64,000 nt of DNA, taken from contig URKJ01000011.1 in assembly GCA_900548385.1 (NCBI GenBank), positions 1-64,000 on the forward strand. The letters run 5' to 3'. Positions 43,067-53,634 of this stretch are shown one piece after another. The position numbers were made by a program, and so were the translations under genes. Each line of letters starts with the position of its first letter. Position 1 is the first letter of the stretch. The stretch comes from an uncultured bacterium (GTDB lineage: Bacteria; Verrucomicrobiota; Lentisphaeria; Victivallales; UBA1829). The notes beneath the pieces are model-generated. The model was not told the origin of the DNA. It made no database searches and saw only the letters and a program-made list of their open reading frames with translations.

Positions 43067-44017
43067 TTATTCCTGAATTTTATTCGCATATTCCTGAAAG
43101 TCCGCCGGGAACGGCGCTTCGAACGACAGTTCTTCGCGGGTGAACGGATGCGGAAACGAAAGTTTCCACGCATGGAGCATCTGACGCGGCGCGGCAATGC
43201 GCCCGTTTCCGCCATACGTTCCATCCCCGATCACCGGCGATCCGAAATATGACATGTGCACACGGATCTGATGAGTGCGTCCGGTCAGAATCCGCACCTG
43301 AAGAAGCGCGGCGGACACATTGCCGATCTTTCCGCGTTTCAAAGAGGTAAACCGGGTCAGCGCCTCTTTCCCCCCGCTCCGGACCACCGCCATCTTTTTG
43401 CGGTTCACCGGATGCCGCCCGATCTGCGTTTTGATCTCTGCCGACAGCACTTTCGGGCACGGCGCCACGATCGCCGCATAAACTTTGGCGATCTCCCGCT
43501 CGGCAAACGATTTGCAGAGTTTGTGCATCGCCACGCCGTTTTTCGCAATCACCAGACACCCCGACGTATCCTTGTCAAGGCGGTGCACGATCCCCGGTCT
43601 CACCGGATCCGTCTCACCGTCGAACTCCTCCGCATACTCCTGATTGCGTCCGAGCAGCGCATTGACCACGGTTCCGGTATAGTTTCCCGCGGCGGGATGC
43701 ACCACCATTCCGGCAGGCTTGTTGATGACCAGCAGCGCGTCATCCTCGTATAAAATATCCAGCGGAATCTGTTCCGCCTCCACATGTTCCATCGGGGAAT
43801 CCGCCGGCGGGTCGAATTCGATCCGGTCCCCCTGCCCGGCACATGCACGTTTGGAATCGCAAACTCTGCCGTTGACCAGCAGTCCGCCGGACGCAATGAT
43901 CTTCTGAATCTGCACCCGCGAAAAATCCCCGGCGAGCCGGGTTACACACTGGTCCAGACGCATTCCGGCACACTCCGGCGGAACGGTCAGTACGATCCGG
44001 CTGTCATTGAGCGGCAT
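43067..44017 (-). CDS. RluA/RluD-family 23S rRNA pseudouridine synthase
   Basis: 316 residues with GGAGG before ATG 44017. An N-terminal S4 RNA-binding domain ('MRLDQCVTRLAGDFSRVQIQKIIASGGLLVNGRV') is followed by the synthase domain with 'GIVHRLDKDTSGCLVIAKN', containing the catalytic Asp, and 'LLQVRILTGRTHQIRVHMSYFGSPVIGD'. It isomerises uridines in 23S rRNA, most like RluD. It overlaps the lgt end by 14 bases and precedes the kinase-thioesterase fusion by 12. Confidence 0.94.
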   Translation of the reverse strand: MPLNDSRIVLTVPPECAGMRLDQCVTRLAGDFSRVQIQKIIASGGLLVNGRVCDSKRACAGQGDRIEFDPPADSPMEHVEAEQIPLDILYEDDALLVINKPAGMVVHPAAGNYTGTVVNALLGRNQEYAEEFDGETDPVRPGIVHRLDKDTSGCLVIAKNGVAMHKLCKSFAEREIAKVYAAIVAPCPKVLSAEIKTQIGRHPVNRKKMAVVRSGGKEALTRFTSLKRGKIGNVSAALLQVRILTGRTHQIRVHMSYFGSPVIGDGTYGGNGRIAAPRQMLHAWKLSFPHPFTREELSFEAPFPADFQEYANKIQE

Positions 44018-44828
44018 TCCGGTACCTCCTTCCCGTGTACCAGAACAGAACCGCGGCGACAGGAAGCATCACGAAGAGCGCCACAGCCTGCGACGGCGTG
44101 AATACGCCGATATGATCCGTATGATCGCCCCTCAGAAACTCCATGGAGAACCGCATGACCGCATACGCCGCAAGATAGATCACCGCCACTCCGCCAGGCC
44201 GTTTCACTTTGCGCAGAAGCCAAATCAGCAGAATGCCGATCAGCAGATTGCAGAACGCTTCATAAAGCTGAACGGGGATCAGCGGCATGGATTCGGAAAC
44301 GGTTTTCGTCACGGAATACAGGTCCGCCGGATTCGCCGGATAACGCGCGGCAGGCGCCGATCCGGCGGGGAAAACGACCGCGGGGCACCCGGTTCCCGCC
44401 GGTTTCCCGAAACAGCATCCCTGGAGAAAACAGCCGATCCGCCCGAACACATGCCCGAATGCAACCGCCGGAGCGTAAATATCAAGCACTTTCAGCATCG
44501 GGAGCTTCTTCCATTTGCAGTAGAGCATCACCGTTGTAAACGCGATGATGAAACCGCCGTAAAAGACAAGTCCGCCCTTGTCGATGCGGATGATGTCGAT
44601 CGGGTTGTCGCGGAACTGATGAAAAAACTGCACGACATAGAAAAGACGCGCGCCGAAGACGCCGCCGAAAATCGCGATCAGCGCCAGATCGAACACGTTA
44701 TCCGGTGTGATCCCCGCGCGTTTCCGTTCGATAAGCAGCGTGCTCATGGCAACGACGAATGCCAGAGCCACAAAGACTCCGTACCAGTGAATGGAGAGTT
44801 TTCCGACCGTAAAAGCGATTTCGTGCAT
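44004..44828 (-). CDS. lgt: prolipoprotein diacylglyceryl transferase
   Basis: 274 residues, about seven membrane helices. Signature 'HVFGRIGCFLQGCCFGKP' matches the Lgt GRxxNFxNxE/C-type loop, plus 'GLVFYGGFIIAF' and 'LRGDHTDHIGVFTPSQ'. Transfers diacylglycerol to lipobox cysteines at the inner membrane. First gene of the lgt-rluD-fusion-lipoprotein cluster. The ribosome site is weak (ACGGAATT before ATG). Confidence 0.94.
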   Translation of the reverse strand: MHEIAFTVGKLSIHWYGVFVALAFVVAMSTLLIERKRAGITPDNVFDLALIAIFGGVFGARLFYVVQFFHQFRDNPIDIIRIDKGGLVFYGGFIIAFTTVMLYCKWKKLPMLKVLDIYAPAVAFGHVFGRIGCFLQGCCFGKPAGTGCPAVVFPAGSAPAARYPANPADLYSVTKTVSESMPLIPVQLYEAFCNLLIGILLIWLLRKVKRPGGVAVIYLAAYAVMRFSMEFLRGDHTDHIGVFTPSQAVALFVMLPVAAVLFWYTGRRYRNAAQ

Positions 44829-44867
44829 AATTCCGTCATTCTTTCATTATTTTTTTGTCATAATTGA

Positions 44868-44895
44868 TGGACTTTCCGCATTTTGGCTGTATACT
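44868..44895 (+). promoter_or_regulatory. candidate promoter of dedA
   Basis: TGGACT (44868-44873), 16-base spacer, TATACT (44890-44895), about 48 bases upstream of the DedA start. Confidence 0.5.
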
Positions 44896-44942
44896 TTACA
44901 CCATCAACCGGAAAAACGCAACAACAATTAAGGAGAATTTTT

Positions 44943-45614
44943 ATGACGGAGACAATCGCCGCCCATCTGGACGCCATCACGCAATACGCGCCTGTATGGG
45001 GATTCCTGCTGATCTTTATCTTTATGACGATTGAAAGTTCCTTCATTCCCTTTCCCAGCGAAGTGGTCATGATCCCCGCCGGATTCCTTGCGTTCAAGCA
45101 TCAGCTGACGACGGGCAATCCGTGGATCGACTCCCTAATCGCGGTCCTTGTCGGCATCTCCGGCTCGCTCGCGGGCGCTTACATCAACTACTGGCTCGCC
45201 TTGAAACTCGGACGCACCTTCCTGCACCGTTACGGCAAATATTTCTTCCTGAAAGAACAGACGCTTGACCGCGCGGAGGAGATCTTCCGGGAATACGGCG
45301 AACTCGCAACGTTCGTCTGCCGTCTCCTTCCCGCAATCCGCCAGCTGATCTCGATCCCCGCAGGACTCTCCCGCATGAATCTGAAAAGTTTCACGCTCTA
45401 CACCGGGCTCGGCGCCGGGATCTGGGTCGTGATCCTGACGGCAATCGGCGGCTATTTCGGCCATCTCACGCAGGATATGACCTATGTGCAGATGATCGAA
45501 CGCGGAAAAGAGATCATCAAGCAGAACTACATCTGGCTGCTGATCGGGCTCGCCGTCTTCGTCGTCTGTTATCTGTATGTGCACCACAAAGTCATGAAGC
45601 GCAGAAACGCCTGA
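44943..45614 (+). CDS. DedA-family membrane protein
   Basis: 223 residues from ATG 44943 (AAGGAG upstream). About five membrane segments with the DedA core 'IESSFIPFPSEVVMIPAGFLA' and 'ATFVCRLLPAIRQLISIPAGLSRM' carrying the conserved F-x-x-x-R and P-x-x-R elements. Family members recycle undecaprenyl phosphate or other lipids across the inner membrane and support membrane energetics. Single gene; fumC has its own promoter downstream. Confidence 0.9.
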   Translation: MTETIAAHLDAITQYAPVWGFLLIFIFMTIESSFIPFPSEVVMIPAGFLAFKHQLTTGNPWIDSLIAVLVGISGSLAGAYINYWLALKLGRTFLHRYGKYFFLKEQTLDRAEEIFREYGELATFVCRLLPAIRQLISIPAGLSRMNLKSFTLYTGLGAGIWVVILTAIGGYFGHLTQDMTYVQMIERGKEIIKQNYIWLLIGLAVFVVCYLYVHHKVMKRRNA

Positions 45615-45637
45615 TCCGGTAAATTTCAAACTTCGTC

Positions 45638-45666
45638 TTGTATCAGGGAATACCGGGTGATATATT
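45638..45666 (+). promoter_or_regulatory. promoter of fumC-hrpB
   Basis: TTGTAT (45638-45643), 17-base spacer, TATATT (45661-45666), 31 bases upstream of the fumC start. Confidence 0.7.
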
Positions 45667-45697
45667 ACCTGTCTGAAAAATTACGGAGGTTTTTACT

Positions 45698-47076
<1,379 letters not shown>

Positions 47077-47080
<4 letters not shown>

Positions 47081-49557
47081 TCGAACTGCCCGTCCAAACC
47101 GTGCTTCCGCAGGTGGCGGAAGCTCTGCGCACCCACGGAACAGCGGTTCTCTGCGCCGCTCCCGGAGCGGGAAAAACCACGCTCGTACCGCCGTTTCTTT
47201 ACGAAACGTTCGGTGCGGATGCGGGAAAACTCCTGATGCTGGAACCGCGCCGTCTTGCCGCCCGTGCATCCGCAAAACGGATCGCCGCACTGACCGGTTC
47301 CCCGCTCGGCGGGCTCGTCGGCTACCGGACCCGGTTCGATTCAAAAGTTTCCGCAGAAACAAGAATCGAAGTGCTGACCGAGGGCATTCTGACCCGTCTG
47401 ATTCAGAGCGATCCGGAACTTTCAGGCGTCCATACCATCATTTTCGATGAATTCCACGAACGCAGCATCCATGCGGATCTTGCATTGGCACTCTGTCTTG
47501 ATCTCCGGCAGCTGCGCGGGGATCTGCGGATTCTGGTAATGTCCGCAACGCTTGACGCCGACCGCGTTTCCGCTCTGCTGGGCAACTCTCCGGTAATCCG
47601 CTGTCCGGGAAAGATGTACCCGGTGCGGACTGTCCATGTTCCACGCCGGGATCCGCGCGCACCGCTGGAACCGGATCTCGCACGGACGGTCCGGCTCGCT
47701 CTCGAACAGGAACCGGAAGGCGATCTGCTGGCGTTTCTGCCAGGCGAAGGCGAGATACGCCGGGCGGACGCCATGCTGACAGGGACTCTTCCGCATCAAA
47801 TCCGGGTCGCGCCGCTGTACGGCAATCTGCCGCAGAGCGAACAGGATGCGGCGATCGAACCGGACCCGGATCATCGCAAAGTCATTCTCTCCACGTCGAT
47901 CGCGGAAACAAGTCTGACAATCGAAGGCGTACGGATCGTGGTGGACAGCGGCATGATGCGCGTCCCGCGTTTTTCCCCGCGCAACGGCATGGGTCGTCTG
48001 GAAACCGTACGCGTCTCCATCGCCTCGGCGGATCAGCGGCGCGGACGCGCCGGACGGACCGCGCCGGGAGTCTGTTACCGTCTCTGGTCCCCGGAAGAGG
48101 AACAGCGGTTTCCCGCGTTCAATACGCCGGAAATTCTGGATACCGACCTTGTTCCGCTCGTTCTCGAACTGGCAAAATGGGGAGTCCATCCCGATGCCGC
48201 CGCAACTCTGCAATGGCTGGACGCTCCGCCTCCGGCGAAAGTCCGTCAGGCCTCGGAACTGCTGCGCTCGCTCGGAGCGCTGGATGCCTCCGGCGCCATC
48301 ACCGCGGAGGGTGCCGCAATGCTGACGTTGCCGATGCACCCGCGGCTGGCGCATGCCGTTCTGAAATCGAAACAGGCAGGATTCGGCTATACCGCGTGCT
48401 GTCTCGCTGCACTGCTCGGAGAACGCGACCTGCTCCGTAACGACGACTCCGTCGATCTACGCCGTCGCCTGAGCGCTCTGGCAGGAAATCAGTCCTGCGA
48501 TCCCGGAGCTCTGCACCGCATACGCGACGCGGTCCGGCAAATCGCCTCCGCCGCCGGGATCCGTGACCGGGAGACCGATCCGGAATCCGCCGGAATCATC
48601 ACGGCATTCGCTTATCCGGACCGGATTGCGCGTTCCCGCGCACCGCGGTCCGGTGATTACGCGCTTTCCAACGGAACCGGAGCAAAACTGCGGGAAACCG
48701 ATCCGCTCTGCATGAACGAATTTCTCGCGCTGGCGTCAGTGGAGGGCGAAGGGAACCGCCAGCGGATTTTTTCCGCCGCCCCGCTGACGTTCCGGGACAT
48801 CGGAGAGTACCTGCCGGAACTGGTGACGGAGGAGTTTTCCGTATACTGGAATCCGGAACGGAAAGCCGTGGAAGCGGAATGCCGGACTATGATCGGCAAA
48901 CTGACCGCGGAATCGCGTCCGGCGCTGAACAAAGTTCCCGCGGAACGGATTCTTGAAGTCCTTCTCGACGGCATCCGGACGGAAGGGATCGGCGTTCTTC
49001 CGTTCGCCCCGCATACGCAGGCTCTGCGCGAACGGGTGGAATTCGTGCGACGTCATCTGCCGGAGGAATGGCCGGATCTTTCCGACTCCGGCGTTCTGGA
49101 ATCTCTGGAAGAGTGGCTCGCGCCGTTCGCCGGCGGGATCACCGGACTCGCACAGTTGAAACGGCTGGATCTGCACACTGCGCTGGAATCGCTTCTGTCG
49201 CACAAGCAGCGAATGGATCTCGCGCGTCTCGCCCCCGAACGGATCGAAGTGCCGAGCGGCTCAAAGATACGGGTCGATTACTCGTCCCCGGACGGCATTC
49301 CGTTCATGGCGGTGAAACTTCAGGAAATGTTTGGAATGCTGGACACCCCCCGCATCGTCAACGGCAGAATTCCCGTTACCATTCAAATGCTCTCCCCCGC
49401 AATGCGTCCGGTGCAGACGACATCCGACTTGCGCCATTTCTGGACGGAAAGTTATTTCCTCGTCCGCAAAGATTTGCGCGGACGTTATCCGAAACACGAC
49501 TGGCCGGAAAATCCGCTGGAAGCCAAAGCCCATCGCGGCGTACGGAAACCCTCCTGA
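47077..49557 (+). CDS. hrpB: ATP-dependent helicase HrpB
   Basis: 826 residues from a TTG start that overlaps the fumC stop (TTGA). DEAH-box helicase: motif I 'APGAGKTT', motif II 'DEFH', motif III 'SAT', motif VI 'QRRGRAGRTAPGVCYRLW', followed by the ratchet domain and the HrpB-specific C-terminal region ('LERIEVPSGSKIRVDYSSPDGIPFMAVKLQEMFGM' and 'RPVQTTSDLRHFWTESYFLVRKDLRGRYPKHDWPENP'). Full length for HrpB. The cellular role of HrpB is poorly known. Confidence 0.95.
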
Positions 49558-49560
49558 ACG

Positions 49561-49585
49561 GAAAAGCCCCTCCGCCGGAGGGGCT
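49561..49585 (-). terminator. terminator between hrpB and hcp
   Basis: AGCCCCTCC-GCC-GGAGGGGCT (49565-49585); the minus strand runs into TTTTCC, so it mainly ends hcp transcription, and it may also stop hrpB transcripts. Confidence 0.75.
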
Positions 49586-49597
49586 GAAGAACGGAAT

Positions 49598-51136
49598 TCA
49601 TTTCCCTGCCATCATGGCTTCCGTGTCGGCGTCCGGCGTCGTGATCCCCCTGAGGCCGAATGCCTCCGACAGAATCTTGGTTACTCCGGGCGAAAGAAAC
49701 GCCGGAAGAGTCGGGCCGAGACGGATATTCCGGAAACCGAGAGAAAGAAGCGCCAGCAGAACCGCGACCGCTTTCTGTTCATACCAGGCAATATCAAATG
49801 ACAGCGGGAGCTTGTTCACATCATCAAGCCCGAAAGCCTCTTTGAGTTTCAGCGCAATGACAGCCAGACTGTAACTGTCGTTGCATTGCCCCGCGTCGAG
49901 CACACGCGGAATCCCGCCGATATCGCCAAGCTTCCGTTTATTATAACGGTATTTTGCACATCCGGCAGTCAGAATAACCGTGTCGGCGGGCAGCTTCTCC
50001 GCCACCTGAGTAAAATACTCACGGGTCGGATGCCGCCCGTCACATCCCGCCATCACCACGAAACGGCGGATTGCTCCCGACTTCACGGCGGAAACCACCC
50101 GATCCGCCAAGGCAAGCACCTGACCGTGTGCAAATCCGCCGGTGACGGTTCCATCCTCCAGCGGCTCCGGCGGCGGACACCTCTTCGCAAGCTCAATCAG
50201 CGGTGAAAAATCCTTCGGTCTCCCGTCCGTACGGTCCGCAATGTGCGGAACTCCCGGATATCCAGCCATTCCGGTCGTAAAAATCCGCTCCCGATACGCC
50301 GCCTGAACCGGAGTGATGCAGTTCGTGGTCATCAGAACCGGACCGTTGAACGATGCGAATTCCACATTCTGGCGGTGCCACGCATTACCATAATTTCCAT
50401 ACAGATGCGGATACTTCTTGAATTCGGGGTATGAGTGCGCCGGAAGCATTTCCGAGTGCGTATAAACATCAATTCCCGCCTCTTTCGTCTGCTCCAGAAG
50501 TTCTTTCAGGTCGCGCAGATCATGACCGGAGATCAGGATTCCCGGACGCGTTCCGACTCCCGTTTTCACCGTTGTGAGTTCCGGCGTTCCATACGTTCCG
50601 GTATTGGCGGAATCCAGCAGAGCCATCGTTTTAACGGCAATGCCGCCGCATTCCATCACCAGCGCGATCAACTCATCTGCGGAACAGTCGCGTGCAACCG
50701 CCGCCAGAGCTTTGAACAGAAACGCATAAACCTCGTCATCTTCCCATCCGAGCACGGCTGCATGATCGGCATAAGCGGCAATCCCTTTCAAACCGTAAGT
50801 CAACAGCTCCCGCAGAGACCGGATATCTTCCTCCCCGCAGGCCAGAACGCCGAGCGGAACTTCGGCTGTGCACTCCCCGGTCAGAGCTTTTGCCCGCGCA
50901 AGCTGCGCCTCAATCCGGGCTTCGTCAAAATTGGCATTGGTAATCGTCATGAAAAGCGACTGTATGACGAACCGTCCCAGTTCACGGTCCGGCTTCCTGG
51001 TCAAAGCCAGCAATTTCAGCTGACGGATCAGCTCATCCATCCTGTTGGCAAGTGCGGCGTTTTTTCCGCAGGCTCCGCCAATGGTGCATCCGGTATTCCG
51101 GATCGTCTCCTGACATTGAAAACAAAACATGCTCAT
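49598..51136 (-). CDS. hcp: hydroxylamine reductase (hybrid-cluster protein)
   Basis: 512 residues from ATG 51136, nine bases after AGGAGG; nearby ATGs at 51142 and 51130 are in the same frame. Contains an N-terminal cluster motif with Cys5, Cys8, Cys17 and Cys23 (C-X2-C-X8-C-X5-C, the anaerobe type) and hybrid-cluster segments 'LMTTNCITP', 'VMAGCDGRHPTREYF', 'LTAGCAKYRYN' and 'LDAGQCNDSYS'. It reduces hydroxylamine or nitric oxide and protects against nitrosative stress. The ferredoxin-like gene directly upstream probably encodes its electron donor. Confidence 0.96.
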   Translation of the reverse strand: MSMFCFQCQETIRNTGCTIGGACGKNAALANRMDELIRQLKLLALTRKPDRELGRFVIQSLFMTITNANFDEARIEAQLARAKALTGECTAEVPLGVLACGEEDIRSLRELLTYGLKGIAAYADHAAVLGWEDDEVYAFLFKALAAVARDCSADELIALVMECGGIAVKTMALLDSANTGTYGTPELTTVKTGVGTRPGILISGHDLRDLKELLEQTKEAGIDVYTHSEMLPAHSYPEFKKYPHLYGNYGNAWHRQNVEFASFNGPVLMTTNCITPVQAAYRERIFTTGMAGYPGVPHIADRTDGRPKDFSPLIELAKRCPPPEPLEDGTVTGGFAHGQVLALADRVVSAVKSGAIRRFVVMAGCDGRHPTREYFTQVAEKLPADTVILTAGCAKYRYNKRKLGDIGGIPRVLDAGQCNDSYSLAVIALKLKEAFGLDDVNKLPLSFDIAWYEQKAVAVLLALLSLGFRNIRLGPTLPAFLSPGVTKILSEAFGLRGITTPDADTEAMMAGK

Positions 51137-51163
51137 AAGCATCCCCCTCCTGTTTGATTTGTT

Positions 51164-51976
51164 TTATTTCTGCAGTTGTCCGTCAATTCCAACGGTTTTT
51201 ATTTGAATATCCAGTTTCTTTTCAGCGCGTTCCAGTGCTTTTTCCACAATGGCAACGGTTCCGCCGCAGCAGGGAACCTCCATCCGCGCAACCGTCACGG
51301 AACGGATCGCATGAAGACGGAAGATCTCCGCCAGCTTCTCCACATATCCGTCAAGATCGGAATCCAGTTTCGGACAGAACACGATCAGGATCCGTCCGTT
51401 CAGCAGGTCCCGGTGAAAACTGCCGTACGCATGAGCGACGCAATCCGCGGAAATCAGCAGATCGGCGTTCTCAAAGTACTCAGCCGACGGATTCAATAAT
51501 TTGAGCTGGACCGGCCACTGCCGCAGGGCCGAGGCTCCGCCGGAAAGTTCCGACGGCTTCGGCGCGGACAGTTTTTTGGCAAGCGAGCCCGGACACGCAA
51601 ACGGCCGCTTTGCCGGTTTTTCCGGCAGAGGAACAGGGTAACCGTTCTCTTTCAGATAGGCGACAGCTGTTTCCAGCAGTCCGGTCTCCCCGTGATCGCT
51701 CAGGTGTTTCAAATGTGCCCGGATCGTATTTTCGCCCTGTTTGACAATATTTGCCATCACCCGGCGTTCATCATACGGCTCCGCTTCCCGTTCCACAACC
51801 CGGATCGCGCCGAGCGGACACTCGCCGATGCAGGCGCCCAGCCCGTCGCAGAAAAGGTCGCTGACCAACCTTGCCTTCCCGTCGATCAGCTGCAGAGCAC
51901 CTTCCGGACAATTCGGAATACAGGCGCCGCATCCGTTGCAGCGCTCCGTATCAATTTCAATAATCTTGCGTTTCAT
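51164..51976 (-). CDS. ferredoxin-like 2x[4Fe-4S] protein with cysteine-rich C-terminal domain
   Basis: 270 residues from ATG 51976 (AGGAAA upstream). Two ferredoxin motifs near the N-terminus, 'CNGCGACIPNCPEGA' and 'CDGLGACIGECPLGA', hold two [4Fe-4S] clusters. The remaining 200 residues carry additional Cys ('FACPGS', 'ADCVAHA', 'VFCPKLD', 'VPCCGGT') that could bind another cluster. Genes of this kind lie next to hcp in many anaerobes and likely pass electrons to it. Overlaps the cupin gene end by one codon region's worth of context; the cupin stop lies 42 bases upstream. Confidence 0.9.
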   Translation of the reverse strand: MKRKIIEIDTERCNGCGACIPNCPEGALQLIDGKARLVSDLFCDGLGACIGECPLGAIRVVEREAEPYDERRVMANIVKQGENTIRAHLKHLSDHGETGLLETAVAYLKENGYPVPLPEKPAKRPFACPGSLAKKLSAPKPSELSGGASALRQWPVQLKLLNPSAEYFENADLLISADCVAHAYGSFHRDLLNGRILIVFCPKLDSDLDGYVEKLAEIFRLHAIRSVTVARMEVPCCGGTVAIVEKALERAEKKLDIQIKTVGIDGQLQK

Positions 51977-52017
51977 AAATAATTTCCTGTTCTCTTTGAC
52001 TGTTCCGGAACCCGGCT

Positions 52018-52365
52018 TCACCGGGTCAGGAACTGTTCGCCGGGTCGTGCCGCTTCCGCATCGGCGGCGGAAACGGAAGGAACCTTGTAAAATTCGATTT
52101 TGAATTCGACCGGACCGGTGAGTCTGACATGGTGATAACGTTCCGGCTGAATCACGACCGGATGTCCCGGAGCCGCATCAAGAACCTCCCCGGTGTCTTC
52201 CCAGACGAACTGGAGCGCTCCTTTTTCCACAATGAGATAACCGCATTTGCCTTTCGGTGCCATGTGTTTCCCAAGAATCGGTTTCAATACCGTTTGTTCG
52301 GTCATCAGCGGACTTGATGCAGCGTACTCCGCTCCATCCGGCAGTTTGGCATTCTGGTAGTTCAT
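52018..52365 (-). CDS. DUF1971-like small cupin protein
   Basis: 115 residues with GGGGGG five bases before ATG 52365. Beta-rich single-domain cupin: 'TVLKPILGKHMAPKGKCGYLIVEKGALQFVWEDTGEVLDAAPGHPVVIQPERYHHVRL', similar to the TehB-associated DUF1971 proteins. The two His in 'RYHH' may bind a metal. First gene of the operon with the ferredoxin-like protein and Hcp, so it may sense or detoxify a reactive nitrogen species; this is inference. Confidence 0.8.
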   Translation of the reverse strand: MNYQNAKLPDGAEYAASSPLMTEQTVLKPILGKHMAPKGKCGYLIVEKGALQFVWEDTGEVLDAAPGHPVVIQPERYHHVRLTGPVEFKIEFYKVPSVSAADAEAARPGEQFLTR

Positions 52366-52426
52366 AGTTTCCCCCCTTGAACTTGATGATTGTCAGGATT
52401 CCCCAAAAACGGGGAACCTTCTGCTG

Positions 52427-52455
52427 AATATAGTCCACCGGATGCGGAAATGCAA
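52427..52455 (-). promoter_or_regulatory. promoter of cupin-ferredoxin-hcp operon
   Basis: TTGCAT (52450-52455), 17-base spacer, TATATT (52427-52432) on the minus strand. Between it and the cupin gene, GGTTCCCC-GTTTTT-GGGGAA (52399-52416) forms a leader hairpin of 6 bp. Confidence 0.65.
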
Positions 52456-52485
52456 ATGGAATCCGGATTTTTCCGGAAAAACAGA

Positions 52486-53634
52486 TCATTTTTTATTTGC
52501 GGATGGAGCAAAACAGTCCATCACGATCCGCGGGGCGGTCTGCGGATCGCGCAACAATTTTATCCGGCTCTCCCGCAGAATCTCCGGCAGTTTTCCGAAT
52601 GCCCCGTCTCCTGCGCTCCTCACGGCTTCGGCAACAGCGAAAACGCTCTCCGCACCAAGCACGGTATGATAGCTGGGCTCCCTGCCGAAACGCCGGATCC
52701 ATTCTTTCACGAACCGCGTATCCTTGCGGCGGAGCTCCACACGCGGCAGACAGAGAACGGACTCCGCGGCGGCGGACCGTATCTGCGGAATATAAAGATC
52801 GTCACTCCCGTACACGGGAGCCGTCAGCCGCCGTTCTTTCAGCAATGCGAGAAATTCGGGAAAATCAGAAAACGTGCCGCCGAAAAACACCGCATCGAAA
52901 TTGCGGTCACCGGCATAGTTCTGTACCGCATGAAGCAGATCCCGCCGACGGAGCGGAGACTGATAGTTCAACCGGTAAACGCTGCCGAAACCCGCACGGT
53001 GCCGGCTCTCCCGCTCCAGCGCGGTACAGAAAATATCCCCGTAAGTATCGGTTTCCGGACTGACGATCAGAATATTGCGGTGCCCTTTCTTCTCCATGTG
53101 CGCAAGAATCGCATCAATCCACAGTTTCAGCGGCGGAAACAGCGTGACGAAATTATCCGGCTCCAGTTGCGGCAGTTTTTCGGAACGGACCGTCAGCGGA
53201 GAAATCAGCGGCAGCCCGTGAAACTGCGTCAGAGCGCGGGCGGACGGAATATAGCCGGAACTGAACGGACCGATCACTGCGGCAATCGCGGGATCGTCGC
53301 AGAACTGTTGAATCGCCATACAATATTCCGGCAGAGTCTTCACATCATCCCGGCGGCTAATCTCCAGTTTCCTGCCGTTGACTCCGCCGTCCTGATTGAG
53401 CAGTTCCGCCGCCAGACTCACCCCCTCCATCGCTTCCACCGCGGGACGGTCTGCGGCATCATACGCCGCTCCGAGCTTCAGAACCGGAGATTTCCGCACG
53501 GATTTTTCCCGCATCCGTTCATTCCACGAACGGTGACCACGGTCGATAAACGAGCCGAACTGGAACACGCCAAGCGCATTCAGCAGAAGGCATACACAGA
53601 CAACGGCAAGCAGACTGATAATACAATTCTTCAT
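52486..53634 (-). CDS. periplasmic-binding-like (Peripla_BP_6 type) protein of export operon
   Basis: 382 residues. An N-terminal membrane anchor or signal ('IISLLAVVCVCLLLNALGVF') precedes a branched-chain amino-acid-receptor-like fold: 'LKLGAAYDAADRPAVEAMEGVSLAAELLNQDGGVNGRKLEISRRDD', 'AAVIGPFSSGYIPSARALTQFHGLPLISPLT' and 'FDAVFFGGTFSDFPEFLALLKERRL'. It normally binds small ligands, yet it is the last gene of an NHLP-type exporter operon, overlapping the upstream ABC gene by 4 bases. It may sense the exported product or an amino-acid cue. No cognate Liv-type permease lies nearby. Confidence 0.85.
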   Translation of the reverse strand: MKNCIISLLAVVCVCLLLNALGVFQFGSFIDRGHRSWNERMREKSVRKSPVLKLGAAYDAADRPAVEAMEGVSLAAELLNQDGGVNGRKLEISRRDDVKTLPEYCMAIQQFCDDPAIAAVIGPFSSGYIPSARALTQFHGLPLISPLTVRSEKLPQLEPDNFVTLFPPLKLWIDAILAHMEKKGHRNILIVSPETDTYGDIFCTALERESRHRAGFGSVYRLNYQSPLRRRDLLHAVQNYAGDRNFDAVFFGGTFSDFPEFLALLKERRLTAPVYGSDDLYIPQIRSAAAESVLCLPRVELRRKDTRFVKEWIRRFGREPSYHTVLGAESVFAVAEAVRSAGDGAFGKLPEILRESRIKLLRDPQTAPRIVMDCFAPSANKK

